A program made the translations under genes and the position numbers. This document shows positions 1-5,371 of a stretch of DNA of 8,836 bases, in pieces; the first letter of the stretch is position 1; each line of letters starts with the position of its first letter. Below the pieces are notes generated by a model. It did not search any database. It worked only from the letters and a program-made list of their open reading frames with translations, and was not told the DNA's origin. The stretch spans positions 1 to 8,836 of the forward strand of contig CAZQSQ010000028.1 of the NCBI GenBank assembly GCA_964596325.1, given 5' to 3'. Origin of the DNA: JBAZJI01 sp964596325. Lineage in GTDB: Bacteria > Patescibacteriota > Minisyncoccia > Minisyncoccales > JAGOPM01.

Positions 1-936
1 CTCAACATCATCGGGCGTTTTGACCCTCATCAAGCCATCGCGCAATTCTTTGGCCCCGAAAAATCCTTTGCAATAGGCATGCAAATGCTTTTTGACACTC
101 TCAAAATTCCTTAAATTAGTTTCAGTAATTCCGTAAAAATCACAATGGGCCTTGGTGTGCGCCAGAATCACTTCCAACCTTTGCTTGGTTGTGGGGGTCT
201 CTCCGGTAAAAACCCAGGGATTACCAACGGCGCCCCGGCCGATCATTATGCCATCGAACTTTGATTCTTCGGCCATTTCTTTGGCTTGGGCGTACGATTT
301 TATGTCTCCATTGCCGATTAAGAAAGTGTCCGGGCAGTATTTGTCGCGCAACTGCAAAATCTCCGGCGCCAGCTCCCAGTGGGCCGGAAGATGGAACAAT
401 TCCTTTCTTGTACGCAAGTGCACGGTAACAGCCGCCACACCCTCTTCTAAAATATTTGGCAGCCACTCTCCAACCTCATTTTTGCCATAGCCGATACGCG
501 TCTTAACTGAAATCGGAAATTCGGGCACAGTCTTTTTTATGGCCCGGATAATTTCCCTAGCCAAGCCGGGATTTTTCATCAAGGCCGCCCCGCCGCCTTT
601 TTTCTCAATATCCTTATTGGGGCAGCCCATGTTGATATCTATTCCGTCAAAGCCTAGTTCCTTTAGGATCTGGGCGGTTTTGGCAAAATACGAAGGATTG
701 CTCCCAAAAACTTGAGCCACTATCGGATGTTCGCCCTGCCCAAACCGCAAAGTCTCTTTCAAACAATGGTCTTTGCCTTTGGAAAACAACTCTTGGTCGG
801 AAATAAATTCAGTCCAAAAGACATCCGGCCGGCCGTATCTTAGAAACATCTCCCGAAAAGGTTCATCAGTTACATCCGACATGGGCGCAATGGCCAAAAA
901 TTGGGATGGTAATTTTTTCCAAAAATTCATAGACAT
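1..936 (-). CDS. dus: tRNA-dihydrouridine synthase (3' end beyond window)
   Basis: This enzyme reduces uridine to dihydrouridine in the D-loop of tRNA, using FMN and NADPH in the cytoplasm. The visible 312 codons read without interruption. They show the N-terminal FMN-barrel signature APMSDVTDEPFR (residues 17-28), the catalytic-cysteine motif NMGCPNK (102-108, Cys105) followed by KGGGAALM, the SVKTRIG strand (143-149), the HLRTR segment (173-177), the phosphate-binding GNGDI (208-212) and GRGAVGNPW (233-241). The helical C-terminal tRNA-binding domain has begun and is cut by the window edge; family members are usually about 320-350 aa, so little is missing. The ATG at 936 is chosen because it aligns exactly with the start of the duplicated copy at 2412; an ATG at 930 is also possible. 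No strong Shine-Dalgarno is visible. Residues 1-13 look unlike the usual FWKNLKRPI-type start, which fits replacement of the 5' end by the adjacent cassette. The exact Dus subfamily is not assigned. Confidence 0.95.
   Translation of the reverse strand, partial: MSMNFWKKLPSQFLAIAPMSDVTDEPFREMFLRYGRPDVFWTEFISDQELFSKGKDHCLKETLRFGQGEHPIVAQVFGSNPSYFAKTAQILKELGFDGIDINMGCPNKDIEKKGGGAALMKNPGLAREIIRAIKKTVPEFPISVKTRIGYGKNEVGEWLPNILEEGVAAVTVHLRTRKELFHLPAHWELAPEILQLRDKYCPDTFLIGNGDIKSYAQAKEMAEESKFDGIMIGRGAVGNPWVFTGETPTTKQRLEVILAHTKAHCDFYGITETNLRNFESVKKHLHAYCKGFFGAKELRDGLMRVKTPDDVE
816..899. repeat. 84-bp direct repeat, copy A (inside intact dus)
   Basis: This stretch matches 2292-2375 in the same orientation at 82 of 84 positions; the two adjacent mismatches (838-839) change an Arg codon to Lys. 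It encodes residues 13-40 of Dus, including the APMSDVTDEPFR motif. The ungapped alignment continues to the start codon at 936, but identity falls to 22 of 37 there. That sharp step from about 98% to about 59% looks like a recombination boundary rather than uniform decay. Confidence 0.95.
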
Positions 937-977
937 GTCGCGCTTCCAGTTTAACCTAGAACAATATATTGGCAAGT

Positions 978-1006
978 AATATAATATTTGCGGCAAAAAC
1001 CGGTAA
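978..1006 (-). promoter_or_regulatory. Possible dus promoter
   Basis: Read on the minus strand, TTACCG (1006-1001) and TATATT (983-978) are separated by 17 bp, about 42 bp before the dus start codon. Neither box is close to consensus, and the AT-rich stretch offers other -10 choices such as TATTAT. It would lie back to back with the promoter of the plus-strand genes. Confidence 0.3.
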
Positions 1007-1015
1007 TGCTATAAT
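987..1015 (+). promoter_or_regulatory. Extended -10 promoter for the 1031-2246 gene pair
   Basis: A perfect TATAAT at 1010-1015 is preceded by TGC, giving an extended -10 element (TGCTATAAT). The -35 position 17 bp upstream is poor (TTTGCG, 987-992), as is usual with extended -10 promoters. The predicted transcript starts near 1022, leaving a 5' UTR of about 9 nt before the ATG at 1031. TATAATTAA also occurs at two other promoters in this window. Confidence 0.7.
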
Positions 1016-1030
1016 TAACTAAATACAATT

Positions 1031-1234
1031 ATGAAAAAAGAAACAATAATCGTCATAATCGCATTGCTGGCCATTGTTGCCGCAGTCGGTTTTTATTATT
1101 GGTCTGGCCAAGCGCCAAAGATTATGCAACCGCAAGCCAAACTTACGCCCGAGCAACAAGCTGATAAGGCAGGTAATCCTTTTAGCGTCAATGTTAATCC
1201 CTACGATGGCTATACAAATCCATTTGCCAAATAA
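1031..1234 (+). CDS. Small single-pass membrane protein with NPY/NPF tail
   Basis: I do not recognise a named family. The 67-aa product begins MKKE, followed by a strongly hydrophobic helix (about residues 5-24, TIIVIIALLAIVAAVGFYYW). With one short positively charged end, the tail should face outside. The 43-residue exterior tail is polar and proline/glutamine-rich and ends in the asparagine-aromatic motifs NPFSVNVNPYDGYTNPFAK. No cysteine or lipobox is present, so it is an anchored peptide rather than a lipoprotein. It is the first gene after an extended -10 promoter and stops 4 bp before the start of the cysteine-repeat gene, so the two are surely cotranscribed and perhaps translationally coupled. 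There is no clear Shine-Dalgarno. The NPY/NPF tail could bind a partner at the envelope, but that is a guess. Confidence 0.75.
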   Translation: MKKETIIVIIALLAIVAAVGFYYWSGQAPKIMQPQAKLTPEQQADKAGNPFSVNVNPYDGYTNPFAK

Positions 1235-1238
1235 AACT

Positions 1239-2246
1239 ATGAAAAAAATATTTATTTCTTTAATTTTCTTCGGCTTATTCTTAGGTTTAGCCGCTTTAGC
1301 CGCTGACGATCCCGGCCAGCGCATAGGGCAACTGGCCTTCCCTATAAAGGAACTTGGTAACTGTGAAAACCAGCAGGCCTGCAAAGTGTTTTGCGATGAT
1401 CCAACCAACATGGATTCTTGCATTTCCTTTGCCGAAAAGGAAAACCTGATGACTCCGCAGGAAATCGCGCTAAGCCGCAAAGTATCCAAAAGAATCGCTG
1501 CCGGCACAATGCCGGGAAGCTGCAAGACCAAAGACGAGTGCGAAAAATATTGCAATAATACGGCCGAGGGCATGGGCGATTGCATTGGACTAGCCGAAGA
1601 ACTAGGCATACTTTCCGGCGAAGAGCTGGCTCAAGCCAAGCAAGTCATGAGCGCACTAAAAAATGGCGCCAATTTGCCCGGCGGCTGCAAAAATAAAAAA
1701 GAATGCGAAACTTATTGCGCGGACGTAAACCACTTCACTGATTGCGTGGGGTTTGCGGAAGCGGCCGGATTCGTCTCCAAAGAAGAAGCGGAAATGGCGC
1801 GCAAAGTCGGCGGCAAAGGCCCGGGAGATTGCCGGGGACAGAAAGCCTGCGAAGATTATTGCAAAGATCCGGCGCACCAAGATGAGTGTTTCCGATTTGC
1901 CAAAGACAAAGACTTAATCCCCCAGGATGCTATCCAAAAAATGGAAGAAGGCAAAGCCCAGATGGAGCAGGGTCTCAACCAAGCCCCGCCGGAAATGAAA
2001 GAGCAAATCAAAAAAGACACCGAAGAAATCCAACAAAAATATATGCAAGAAAAGCGTGCCCCAACTGCCGAGGAACTTGAACAGATAAAACAAGAAATGA
2101 TGCAAAAGTATATGCCCAAAGATATTCCGACTGGCGCTCCGCCTTCTGGCATGCCTTCAAATATTCCTTCTGATTATCAAGGTGGCCCGCCGCCAAATAT
2201 CCCAGACATCCCGACTGGCTACCAAGGAGGAATGCCCCCGCAATAA
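1239..2246 (+). CDS. Secreted four-fold cysteine-repeat protein
   Basis: The function is unknown, but the architecture is clear. Residues 1-22 are a Sec signal peptide ending in ALAA before DDPG. Four repeats follow, with cysteines at 42/48/52/61, 95/101/105/115, 150/156/160/169 and 198/204/208/217, that is C-x5-C-x3-C-x8(or 9)-C at a period of about 48-55 residues. Each repeat continues with an amphipathic stretch of the type CIxFAExxGLxxxEExxxAxKV. The mature protein has 16 cysteines and none outside the repeats, which suggests two disulfides per repeat. Residues about 230-292 are charged and probably helical or coiled-coil (QMEQGLNQAPPEMKEQIKK). The tail (about 293-335) is a low-complexity Pro/Gly/Tyr segment with two copies of a YQGG(P/M)PP motif. 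The ATG at 1239 is chosen over in-frame upstream starts because it opens the signal peptide and avoids overlapping the preceding gene. Confidence 0.85.
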   Translation: MKKIFISLIFFGLFLGLAALAADDPGQRIGQLAFPIKELGNCENQQACKVFCDDPTNMDSCISFAEKENLMTPQEIALSRKVSKRIAAGTMPGSCKTKDECEKYCNNTAEGMGDCIGLAEELGILSGEELAQAKQVMSALKNGANLPGGCKNKKECETYCADVNHFTDCVGFAEAAGFVSKEEAEMARKVGGKGPGDCRGQKACEDYCKDPAHQDECFRFAKDKDLIPQDAIQKMEEGKAQMEQGLNQAPPEMKEQIKKDTEEIQQKYMQEKRAPTAEELEQIKQEMMQKYMPKDIPTGAPPSGMPSNIPSDYQGGPPPNIPDIPTGYQGGMPPQ

Positions 2247-2255
2247 AAGCAATCA

Positions 2256-2280
2256 AAAAGCGCCCATTAAGGGCGCTTTT
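2256..2280. terminator. Bidirectional hairpin terminator
   Basis: A perfect 10-bp stem (AAAAGCGCCC with GGGCGCTTTT) encloses the 5-nt loop ATTAA. It begins 9 bp after the stop of the cysteine-repeat gene. The plus strand ends in four T residues. The minus strand ends in five, so it can also stop transcripts from the glycosyltransferase and dus fragment before they run antisense into the cysteine-repeat gene. Confidence 0.9.
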
Positions 2281-2283
2281 GCC

Positions 2284-2412
2284 TTAACCGAAAAAGACAT
2301 CCGGCCGGCCGTACTTTAGAAACATCTCCCGAAAAGGTTCATCAGTTACATCCGACATGGGCGCAATGGCCAAAATCGGGCGCTTCAAATTTTTCCAAAA
2401 ATCTTCAGGCAT
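2284..2412 (-). pseudogene. dus: Truncated duplicate of the dus 5' end
   Basis: This 42-codon frame starts MPEDFWKNLKRPILAIAPM, continues through SDVTDEPFREMFLKYGRPDVF, and then ends FG-stop instead of the WTEF of the intact gene. It has the FMN-site motif of Dus but no catalytic cysteine, so it cannot be an active enzyme. Its first residues look more like a conventional Dus start than those of the intact copy at 1-936. It begins 15 bp after the glycosyltransferase stop codon on the same strand, so it probably marks where a glycosyltransferase-dus operon once ran. Whether the 42-aa peptide is made is unknown; no clear ribosome binding site is present. Confidence 0.85.
2292..2375. repeat. 84-bp direct repeat, copy B (inside dus fragment)
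   Basis: This is the partner of 816-899, with 82 of 84 positions identical at a constant offset of 1,476 bp. Homology stops abruptly just before the premature TAA of the fragment (2284-2286). On the start-codon side it continues to 2412 without gaps but at much lower identity. Confidence 0.95.
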
Positions 2413-2427
2413 AATCCATGCTGCAGT

Positions 2428-3183
2428 TTATTTGTCATCGTCCTCGTCGTAACCGAATTGATAATTGAAAATATCTGACTTGATCGGCCCGATTAATTGG
2501 ACATAGGCTTCTGATAAAATATATTTTACCGCCGTCTTCATCCTTCCATCCTTTTTAAGCCTCCGAACAGAAACAAAAACAGGATACGACTTTAATATCC
2601 CAAATTTACCCAGCTGGGTTGCTCGTTGGGCATAGTCGTGATCTTCGGATAATTTCAACTCTTCATTAAACCCATTTATTCCCCGATGGATAGATTTGTC
2701 TACTATGATGCAACAGCCCGGAATATGCGGCACTATTTTACATGAGGCTTTAATAAACAAATTAACCGCCTTATGGAGAACCTCATCTATCATCTTTTCA
2801 GAAATTGGCCTGATAACGCATGTCGCAATCTGCAAATCCCTTTTTTTGAATTCTGCTACGCAGCGCCTCAAAAAGTCTTTTGCAGGCAATATCACGTCGG
2901 CATCCAAAAAAATCAAAATTTCCCCTTTTGCTTTTTTTGCCCCATTATTCCTTGCTTGCGCAGGCATCCCTCCCGGGATTACCCTGGCCCCGTATGCTTT
3001 GGCGATTTTTCTTGTCTGGTCGCTTGATTTATTATCAGCTACGATTATCTCGTAATTTACCCCTTTCTGCCTTTTTATTGACTCAAGTAAATCGGGAAGC
3101 AATTTCTCCTCATTAAATGTTGGGATTATGATGCTCAATAGATTGTTCTGGAAATTTTTTGGCATAATCCCTATTTTTTCCAT
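2428..3183 (-). CDS. Family 2 glycosyltransferase
   Basis: This enzyme is predicted to transfer a sugar from a nucleotide-sugar donor, probably for cell-surface glycans; the acceptor cannot be told. The 251-aa GT-A fold shows the first nucleotide-binding strand LSIIIPTFNEEKLLPDLL (16-33), the EIIVADNKSSDQT segment (45-57), the metal-binding DXD as LDAD (93-96), the acceptor-side PGCCIIVDKSIHRGINGF (155-172), and the catalytic-base region LSEDHDY (178-184). There is no transmembrane segment, so it is cytosolic or membrane-peripheral. The tail is very acidic (DEDDDK). The start at 3183 is preferred over the longer ATG at 3210 because a good promoter -10 box lies between the two, so a transcript from it would not contain the upstream ATG. 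The short dus fragment follows 15 bp after its stop. No other glycan genes are in the window. Confidence 0.9.
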   Translation of the reverse strand: MEKIGIMPKNFQNNLLSIIIPTFNEEKLLPDLLESIKRQKGVNYEIIVADNKSSDQTRKIAKAYGARVIPGGMPAQARNNGAKKAKGEILIFLDADVILPAKDFLRRCVAEFKKRDLQIATCVIRPISEKMIDEVLHKAVNLFIKASCKIVPHIPGCCIIVDKSIHRGINGFNEELKLSEDHDYAQRATQLGKFGILKSYPVFVSVRRLKKDGRMKTAVKYILSEAYVQLIGPIKSDIFNYQFGYDEDDDK

Positions 3184-3201
3184 ATCATTTTTTCTTTTCT
3201 T

Positions 3202-3230
3202 ATAATACATTTTTTCTGTTTTCGATTCAA
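3202..3230 (-). promoter_or_regulatory. Promoter of the glycosyltransferase gene
   Basis: On the minus strand TTGAAT (3230-3225) and TATTAT (3207-3202) are spaced by exactly 17 bp, matching consensus at 4/6 and 5/6 positions. The predicted start near 3195 gives a leader of about 12 nt to the ATG at 3183. This argues against translation from the ATG at 3210. Confidence 0.6.
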
Positions 3231-3238
3231 ATTAAAAG

Positions 3239-3260
3239 CCGCTTATTATCTGGTAAGCGG
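3239..3260 (-). terminator. Terminator of the lipoprotein gene
   Basis: A 7-bp perfect stem (CCGCTTA with TAAGCGG) closes an 8-nt loop. On the minus strand it is followed by CTTTTAATTT. It lies 12 bp after the stop codon at 3273 and before the glycosyltransferase promoter. Confidence 0.8.
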
Positions 3261-3272
3261 TTCTGCTTTAAT

Positions 3273-4193
3273 TTATTTTGCTATAGAGATGAGACTATCA
3301 AGCCCCCGGACATCCAAACCTTTTGTTTCGGCAATTTTTTTCAAAAATTCGGCATTTTGCCGCAAAGTTCCATACATTTTTTGAAAAACTTCCTGTCCAA
3401 AGGCGCCATCCACAAATTGCTGGAGATTAGAAGCCTCACCTCGTGCGAAATAATCCACCATCTGCTTTTTTGTTTCAAGTGCGGTTCTTCCACGCGAAGC
3501 TGCTACATAGCCGACTATTATATCCAACAATCTTCCTTCCAACCAATAACCAGATATATGCGATGCCCAATTTGTTTCTTTTTCTATATTGTCGGTTATT
3601 TGCTCAGTCAAAGTTTCAAGCCAAAAAGAAGGCATTTGCTCGATTGATTGACTGGTTTGATAATGGATAAATTCATGGGCTGCAACATATCCGATCTGAT
3701 CCGGCTTTACGCTGGAATATTCCTGAAAATTTCCGACAGAATAGCTTGATAATGCCAAATAGACCAATCCATCCTTATAACGGCCATTATGCAAGCCATC
3801 CGGTCTGCTAGCTCTGACCATATTCATAGACATCGGTTTGCACGGATATCCATGATTTTGGAAATATTCCCGGACCAAATCAATCGATTCCATTATCCAA
3901 TTCTCTTCTTGTGCGGTGAATTTTCGTTCTGCATCCGCTATTCCCGGCCGTGGTTTTACTTGTTCGTCGGAAGTAGCTGTTGCTTCATTTTCCGATCTTT
4001 CCGCTTCCGTATCCACAACAATATCGGTATTAGTATTAAAATCTTTGGGAACAACCGATATCTCCTCCGAACCCTTGCCTTTTTCTGTAGTATTACTAGA
4101 CTCTTCTCCGCTATTGTATCGGCACCCCGTTAATACAGAAATACCACCTATTAGGAAAACAAAAACCATCGCTAAAACCACCAGCTTTCTCAT
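3273..4193 (-). CDS. Lipoprotein with HExxH metallopeptidase domain
   Basis: This looks like a zinc peptidase anchored on the outer face of the membrane. The start is secured by AAAGGAGG (4211-4204) ten bases before the ATG. Residues 1-23 are a lipoprotein signal peptide with lipobox LTGC, so Cys24 would be lipidated. Residues about 25-90 are a low-complexity Ser/Thr/Glu-rich linker. The C-terminal domain (about 92-306) holds AAHEFIHYQT, with the HExxH zinc motif at 173-177. This is followed 10 residues later by MPSFWLETLTE (187-197), which matches the P-x-W-L-x-E pattern of the peptidase MA-like group, where the Glu of WLE (Glu193) is the third zinc ligand. Assignment to that clan rests on this motif pair. 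The substrate is unknown; cell-wall-associated or host/prey proteins are possible. The gene has its own near-consensus promoter and its own terminator. Confidence 0.8.
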   Translation of the reverse strand: MRKLVVLAMVFVFLIGGISVLTGCRYNSGEESSNTTEKGKGSEEISVVPKDFNTNTDIVVDTEAERSENEATATSDEQVKPRPGIADAERKFTAQEENWIMESIDLVREYFQNHGYPCKPMSMNMVRASRPDGLHNGRYKDGLVYLALSSYSVGNFQEYSSVKPDQIGYVAAHEFIHYQTSQSIEQMPSFWLETLTEQITDNIEKETNWASHISGYWLEGRLLDIIVGYVAASRGRTALETKKQMVDYFARGEASNLQQFVDGAFGQEVFQKMYGTLRQNAEFLKKIAETKGLDVRGLDSLISIAK

Positions 4194-4225
4194 CTTTTAT
4201 CTTCCTCCTTTGTTTTTTAAGATCT

Positions 4226-4249
4226 TTTAATCCAAAAGCTTGGATTAAA
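4226..4249. repeat. 10-bp inverted repeat at the lipoprotein gene transcription start
   Basis: TTTAATCCAA (4226-4235) and TTGGATTAAA (4240-4249) are a perfect inverted repeat with a 4-nt centre. It begins about 3 bp after the predicted transcription start of the lipoprotein gene. It lacks the T-run of a terminator, so it could be a repressor operator or a hairpin at the 5' end of the mRNA that stabilises it. Both are inference. Confidence 0.7.
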
Positions 4250-4258
4250 TTATAATTA

Positions 4259-4287
4259 ATTATAGCATATATAATACAATAAGTCAA
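4259..4287 (-). promoter_or_regulatory. Near-consensus promoter of the lipoprotein gene
   Basis: TTGACT (4287-4282, 5/6) and TATAAT (4264-4259, 6/6) lie 17 bp apart on the minus strand, with TGC directly before the -10 box. This is the best promoter in the window and predicts strong expression unless the adjacent inverted repeat is an operator. The start should fall near 4252. Confidence 0.85.
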
Positions 4288-4367
4288 TTTCTCCGAGCTA
4301 AAACCCGAAGGCTTGCGGCGGTGAGAATATCAATAAAAATATGGCATTTTCTCAATATAAATTTAAA

Positions 4368-4393
4368 AACCGCAAGGGCATCGCCCTGCGGTT
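4368..4393 (-). terminator. Terminator of the unknown secreted-protein gene
   Basis: An 11-bp stem with a single bulged A (AACCGCA-A-GGGC pairing with GCCC-TGCGGTT) and a 3-nt loop lies 10 bp after the TAG stop. On the minus strand it runs into TTTAAATTT. The bases 4288-4367 between it and the next promoter hold no gene I can see. Confidence 0.85.
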
Positions 4394-4403
4394 ACTTTTG
4401 AGG

Positions 4404-5207
4404 CTATCTTGTCATCATGCTCATATATATTCCTTCCCGATAAGGGATGACTCCTTCTTCCACCGGAGAAATATCATAAACCGTAATAATAGTTGTTATT
4501 GATCGTCCTTTGATATTGTTGTATTCTGCCGGAAATTCAAAATCTTTTTCAAATATCTCCGGATCTGGCAGGTCGCTGATGTTAAAAACTTGATTTTCAA
4601 TTATTTTGATAATCTGGAGTTCCTTTTGGCCATCTTTTCTTGGCAGTGTCATATTCAAAGAAAATTTAAATTTCAAATTTTCTAATTTGGCATCGGGCGC
4701 TATCTCAAAATTAGCGGCATACTTGAATTTTTCCTTAAGCTTGAGCATACCCACGTTGCCAAGCCTGATTTTGGGTTCAGAAATTTTAACGCTTACCTGG
4801 ACCACTTCTGTTTCGCAAATGACTTCGTCATCAACAACTAAGGCTGCGCTGGCGCGCACATTAGGCGTTTTGTAAAGCTGCGACACTGCCAATGTAGGTG
4901 AAAATGTGTAAACTTCCCTGCCTTCCTTAAGTTTGGTGACCAGCTCTGGCAAGTATCTTCCAGCATCTCCGTCAAGCTTTAACATCAATTTTATTTTTGC
5001 CTTGGCCGGATCGGAAAGTTTGAGGTTTTTGGCCGTGACGTCAAAAAAGAATTCAACGCGCGCATTGGATATTTCGTTACTTGCCACAGGTTTCCCCGCA
5101 GCAATACAAAACTCTCCGCCTTCGCAATCATTTTCCGCATACACTCCAATCCCCATCGGCGACAGGAGCAAAAAGGCCGCAATAACAACGCATAACATTC
5201 TTTTCAT
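4404..5207 (-). CDS. Secreted protein of unknown family
   Basis: I do not recognise this 267-aa protein. It has a clear Sec signal peptide (about residues 1-24, ending VYA before EN) and no lipobox, so it should be released or held at the surface by other means. The mature start has two cysteines six residues apart (Cys28 and Cys34) that may form a disulfide. The rest alternates short hydrophobic and charged strands (VEFFFDVTAKNLKL, ASAALVVDDEVICETEVV, LENLKFKFSLNMTL), which suggests two or three beta-sandwich domains of an adhesin or structural type. No catalytic motif is seen. GGAGGT at 5220-5215 sits seven bases before the ATG and fixes the start. The gene has its own promoter and terminator and shares a 35-bp leader with butyrate kinase. 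Confidence 0.85.
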   Translation of the reverse strand: MKRMLCVVIAAFLLLSPMGIGVYAENDCEGGEFCIAAGKPVASNEISNARVEFFFDVTAKNLKLSDPAKAKIKLMLKLDGDAGRYLPELVTKLKEGREVYTFSPTLAVSQLYKTPNVRASAALVVDDEVICETEVVQVSVKISEPKIRLGNVGMLKLKEKFKYAANFEIAPDAKLENLKFKFSLNMTLPRKDGQKELQIIKIIENQVFNISDLPDPEIFEKDFEFPAEYNNIKGRSITTIITVYDISPVEEGVIPYREGIYMSMMTR

Positions 5208-5209
5208 GC

Positions 5210-5244
5210 AATAGACCTCCCTTTCAAAGGATTTTTAAGCTGCT
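5210..5244 (-). repeat. 35-bp shared 5' leader, copy 1
   Basis: This stretch is identical at all 35 positions to 6454-6488. Read on the minus strand it starts AGCAGCTTAAAAATCC, five bases after the -10 box, and ends with the Shine-Dalgarno GGGAGGT and TCTATT just before the start codon. Its centre is the palindrome CCTTTGAAAGG, whose RNA could form a small hairpin that includes bases next to the ribosome binding site. Confidence 0.9.
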
Positions 5245-5249
5245 GCTTA

Positions 5250-5278
5250 TTTATAGTATAAGGCTCCAAATAACACAA
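5250..5278 (-). promoter_or_regulatory. Promoter of the unknown secreted-protein gene
   Basis: TTGTGT (5278-5273) and TATAAA (5255-5250) are 17 bp apart on the minus strand. The predicted start near 5244-5243 coincides with the first base of the shared 35-bp leader. TATACT three bases earlier is an alternative -10 box. Confidence 0.55.
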
Positions 5279-5319
5279 CCTACTTTCCCCGGCAAATTCG
5301 CAGCAAAACCTTACAAAAA

Positions 5320-5341
5320 AACCGCTAAAGTTTTAGCGGTT
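5320..5341 (-). terminator. Terminator of butyrate kinase
   Basis: AACCGCTAA and TTAGCGGTT pair in a 9-bp perfect stem around a 4-nt loop. On the minus strand this is followed by a run of T residues (5314-5320 region). It lies about 30 bp after the stop codon at 5372. Confidence 0.9.
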
Positions 5342-5371
5342 ATTAATTTTATTTATGGAATTCTTTACGAA

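Larger units (their letters stand above)
816..2375. mobile_element. Candidate integrated cassette bounded by dus direct repeats
   Basis: Seen: two direct copies of the dus 5' region lie 1,476 bp apart. Between them sit exactly one promoter-driven two-gene unit and its terminator. One dus copy is full length but has a divergent first 13 codons; the other has a conventional start but is cut after codon 40. Known: the 5' end of dusA is an integration site for a family of tyrosine-recombinase elements that rebuild the gene on insertion. Inferred: the unit entered dus in this way, or by homologous integration of a circle carrying a dus fragment. Against: no integrase, relaxase or transposase gene is present, and 84 bp is longer than a typical att core. 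A tandem duplication followed by deletion could leave the same structure. Confidence 0.4.

Noticed and set aside
1074..1238. N-terminal extension of the cysteine-repeat protein from an ATG at 1074
   Set aside because: It would overlap the 67-aa gene in another frame and bury the signal peptide that starts cleanly at 1239.
1019..1609. A 196-codon minus-strand open frame opposite the membrane-peptide and cysteine-repeat genes
   Set aside because: It is antisense to two well-supported genes, has Ser/Ile/Cys-rich composition typical of a shadow frame, and has no promoter or ribosome binding site of its own.
816..2375. CRISPR array or transposon terminal repeats as the explanation for the dus duplication
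   Set aside because: There are only two copies, in direct orientation, each coding for the same part of Dus, with no spacers, no inverted ends and no transposase.
4322..4354. Inverted repeat TGAGAA...TTCTCA between two minus-strand genes
   Set aside because: The arms are only six bases with a long AT-rich spacer, which is expected by chance; it lies outside the identified promoter and terminator.
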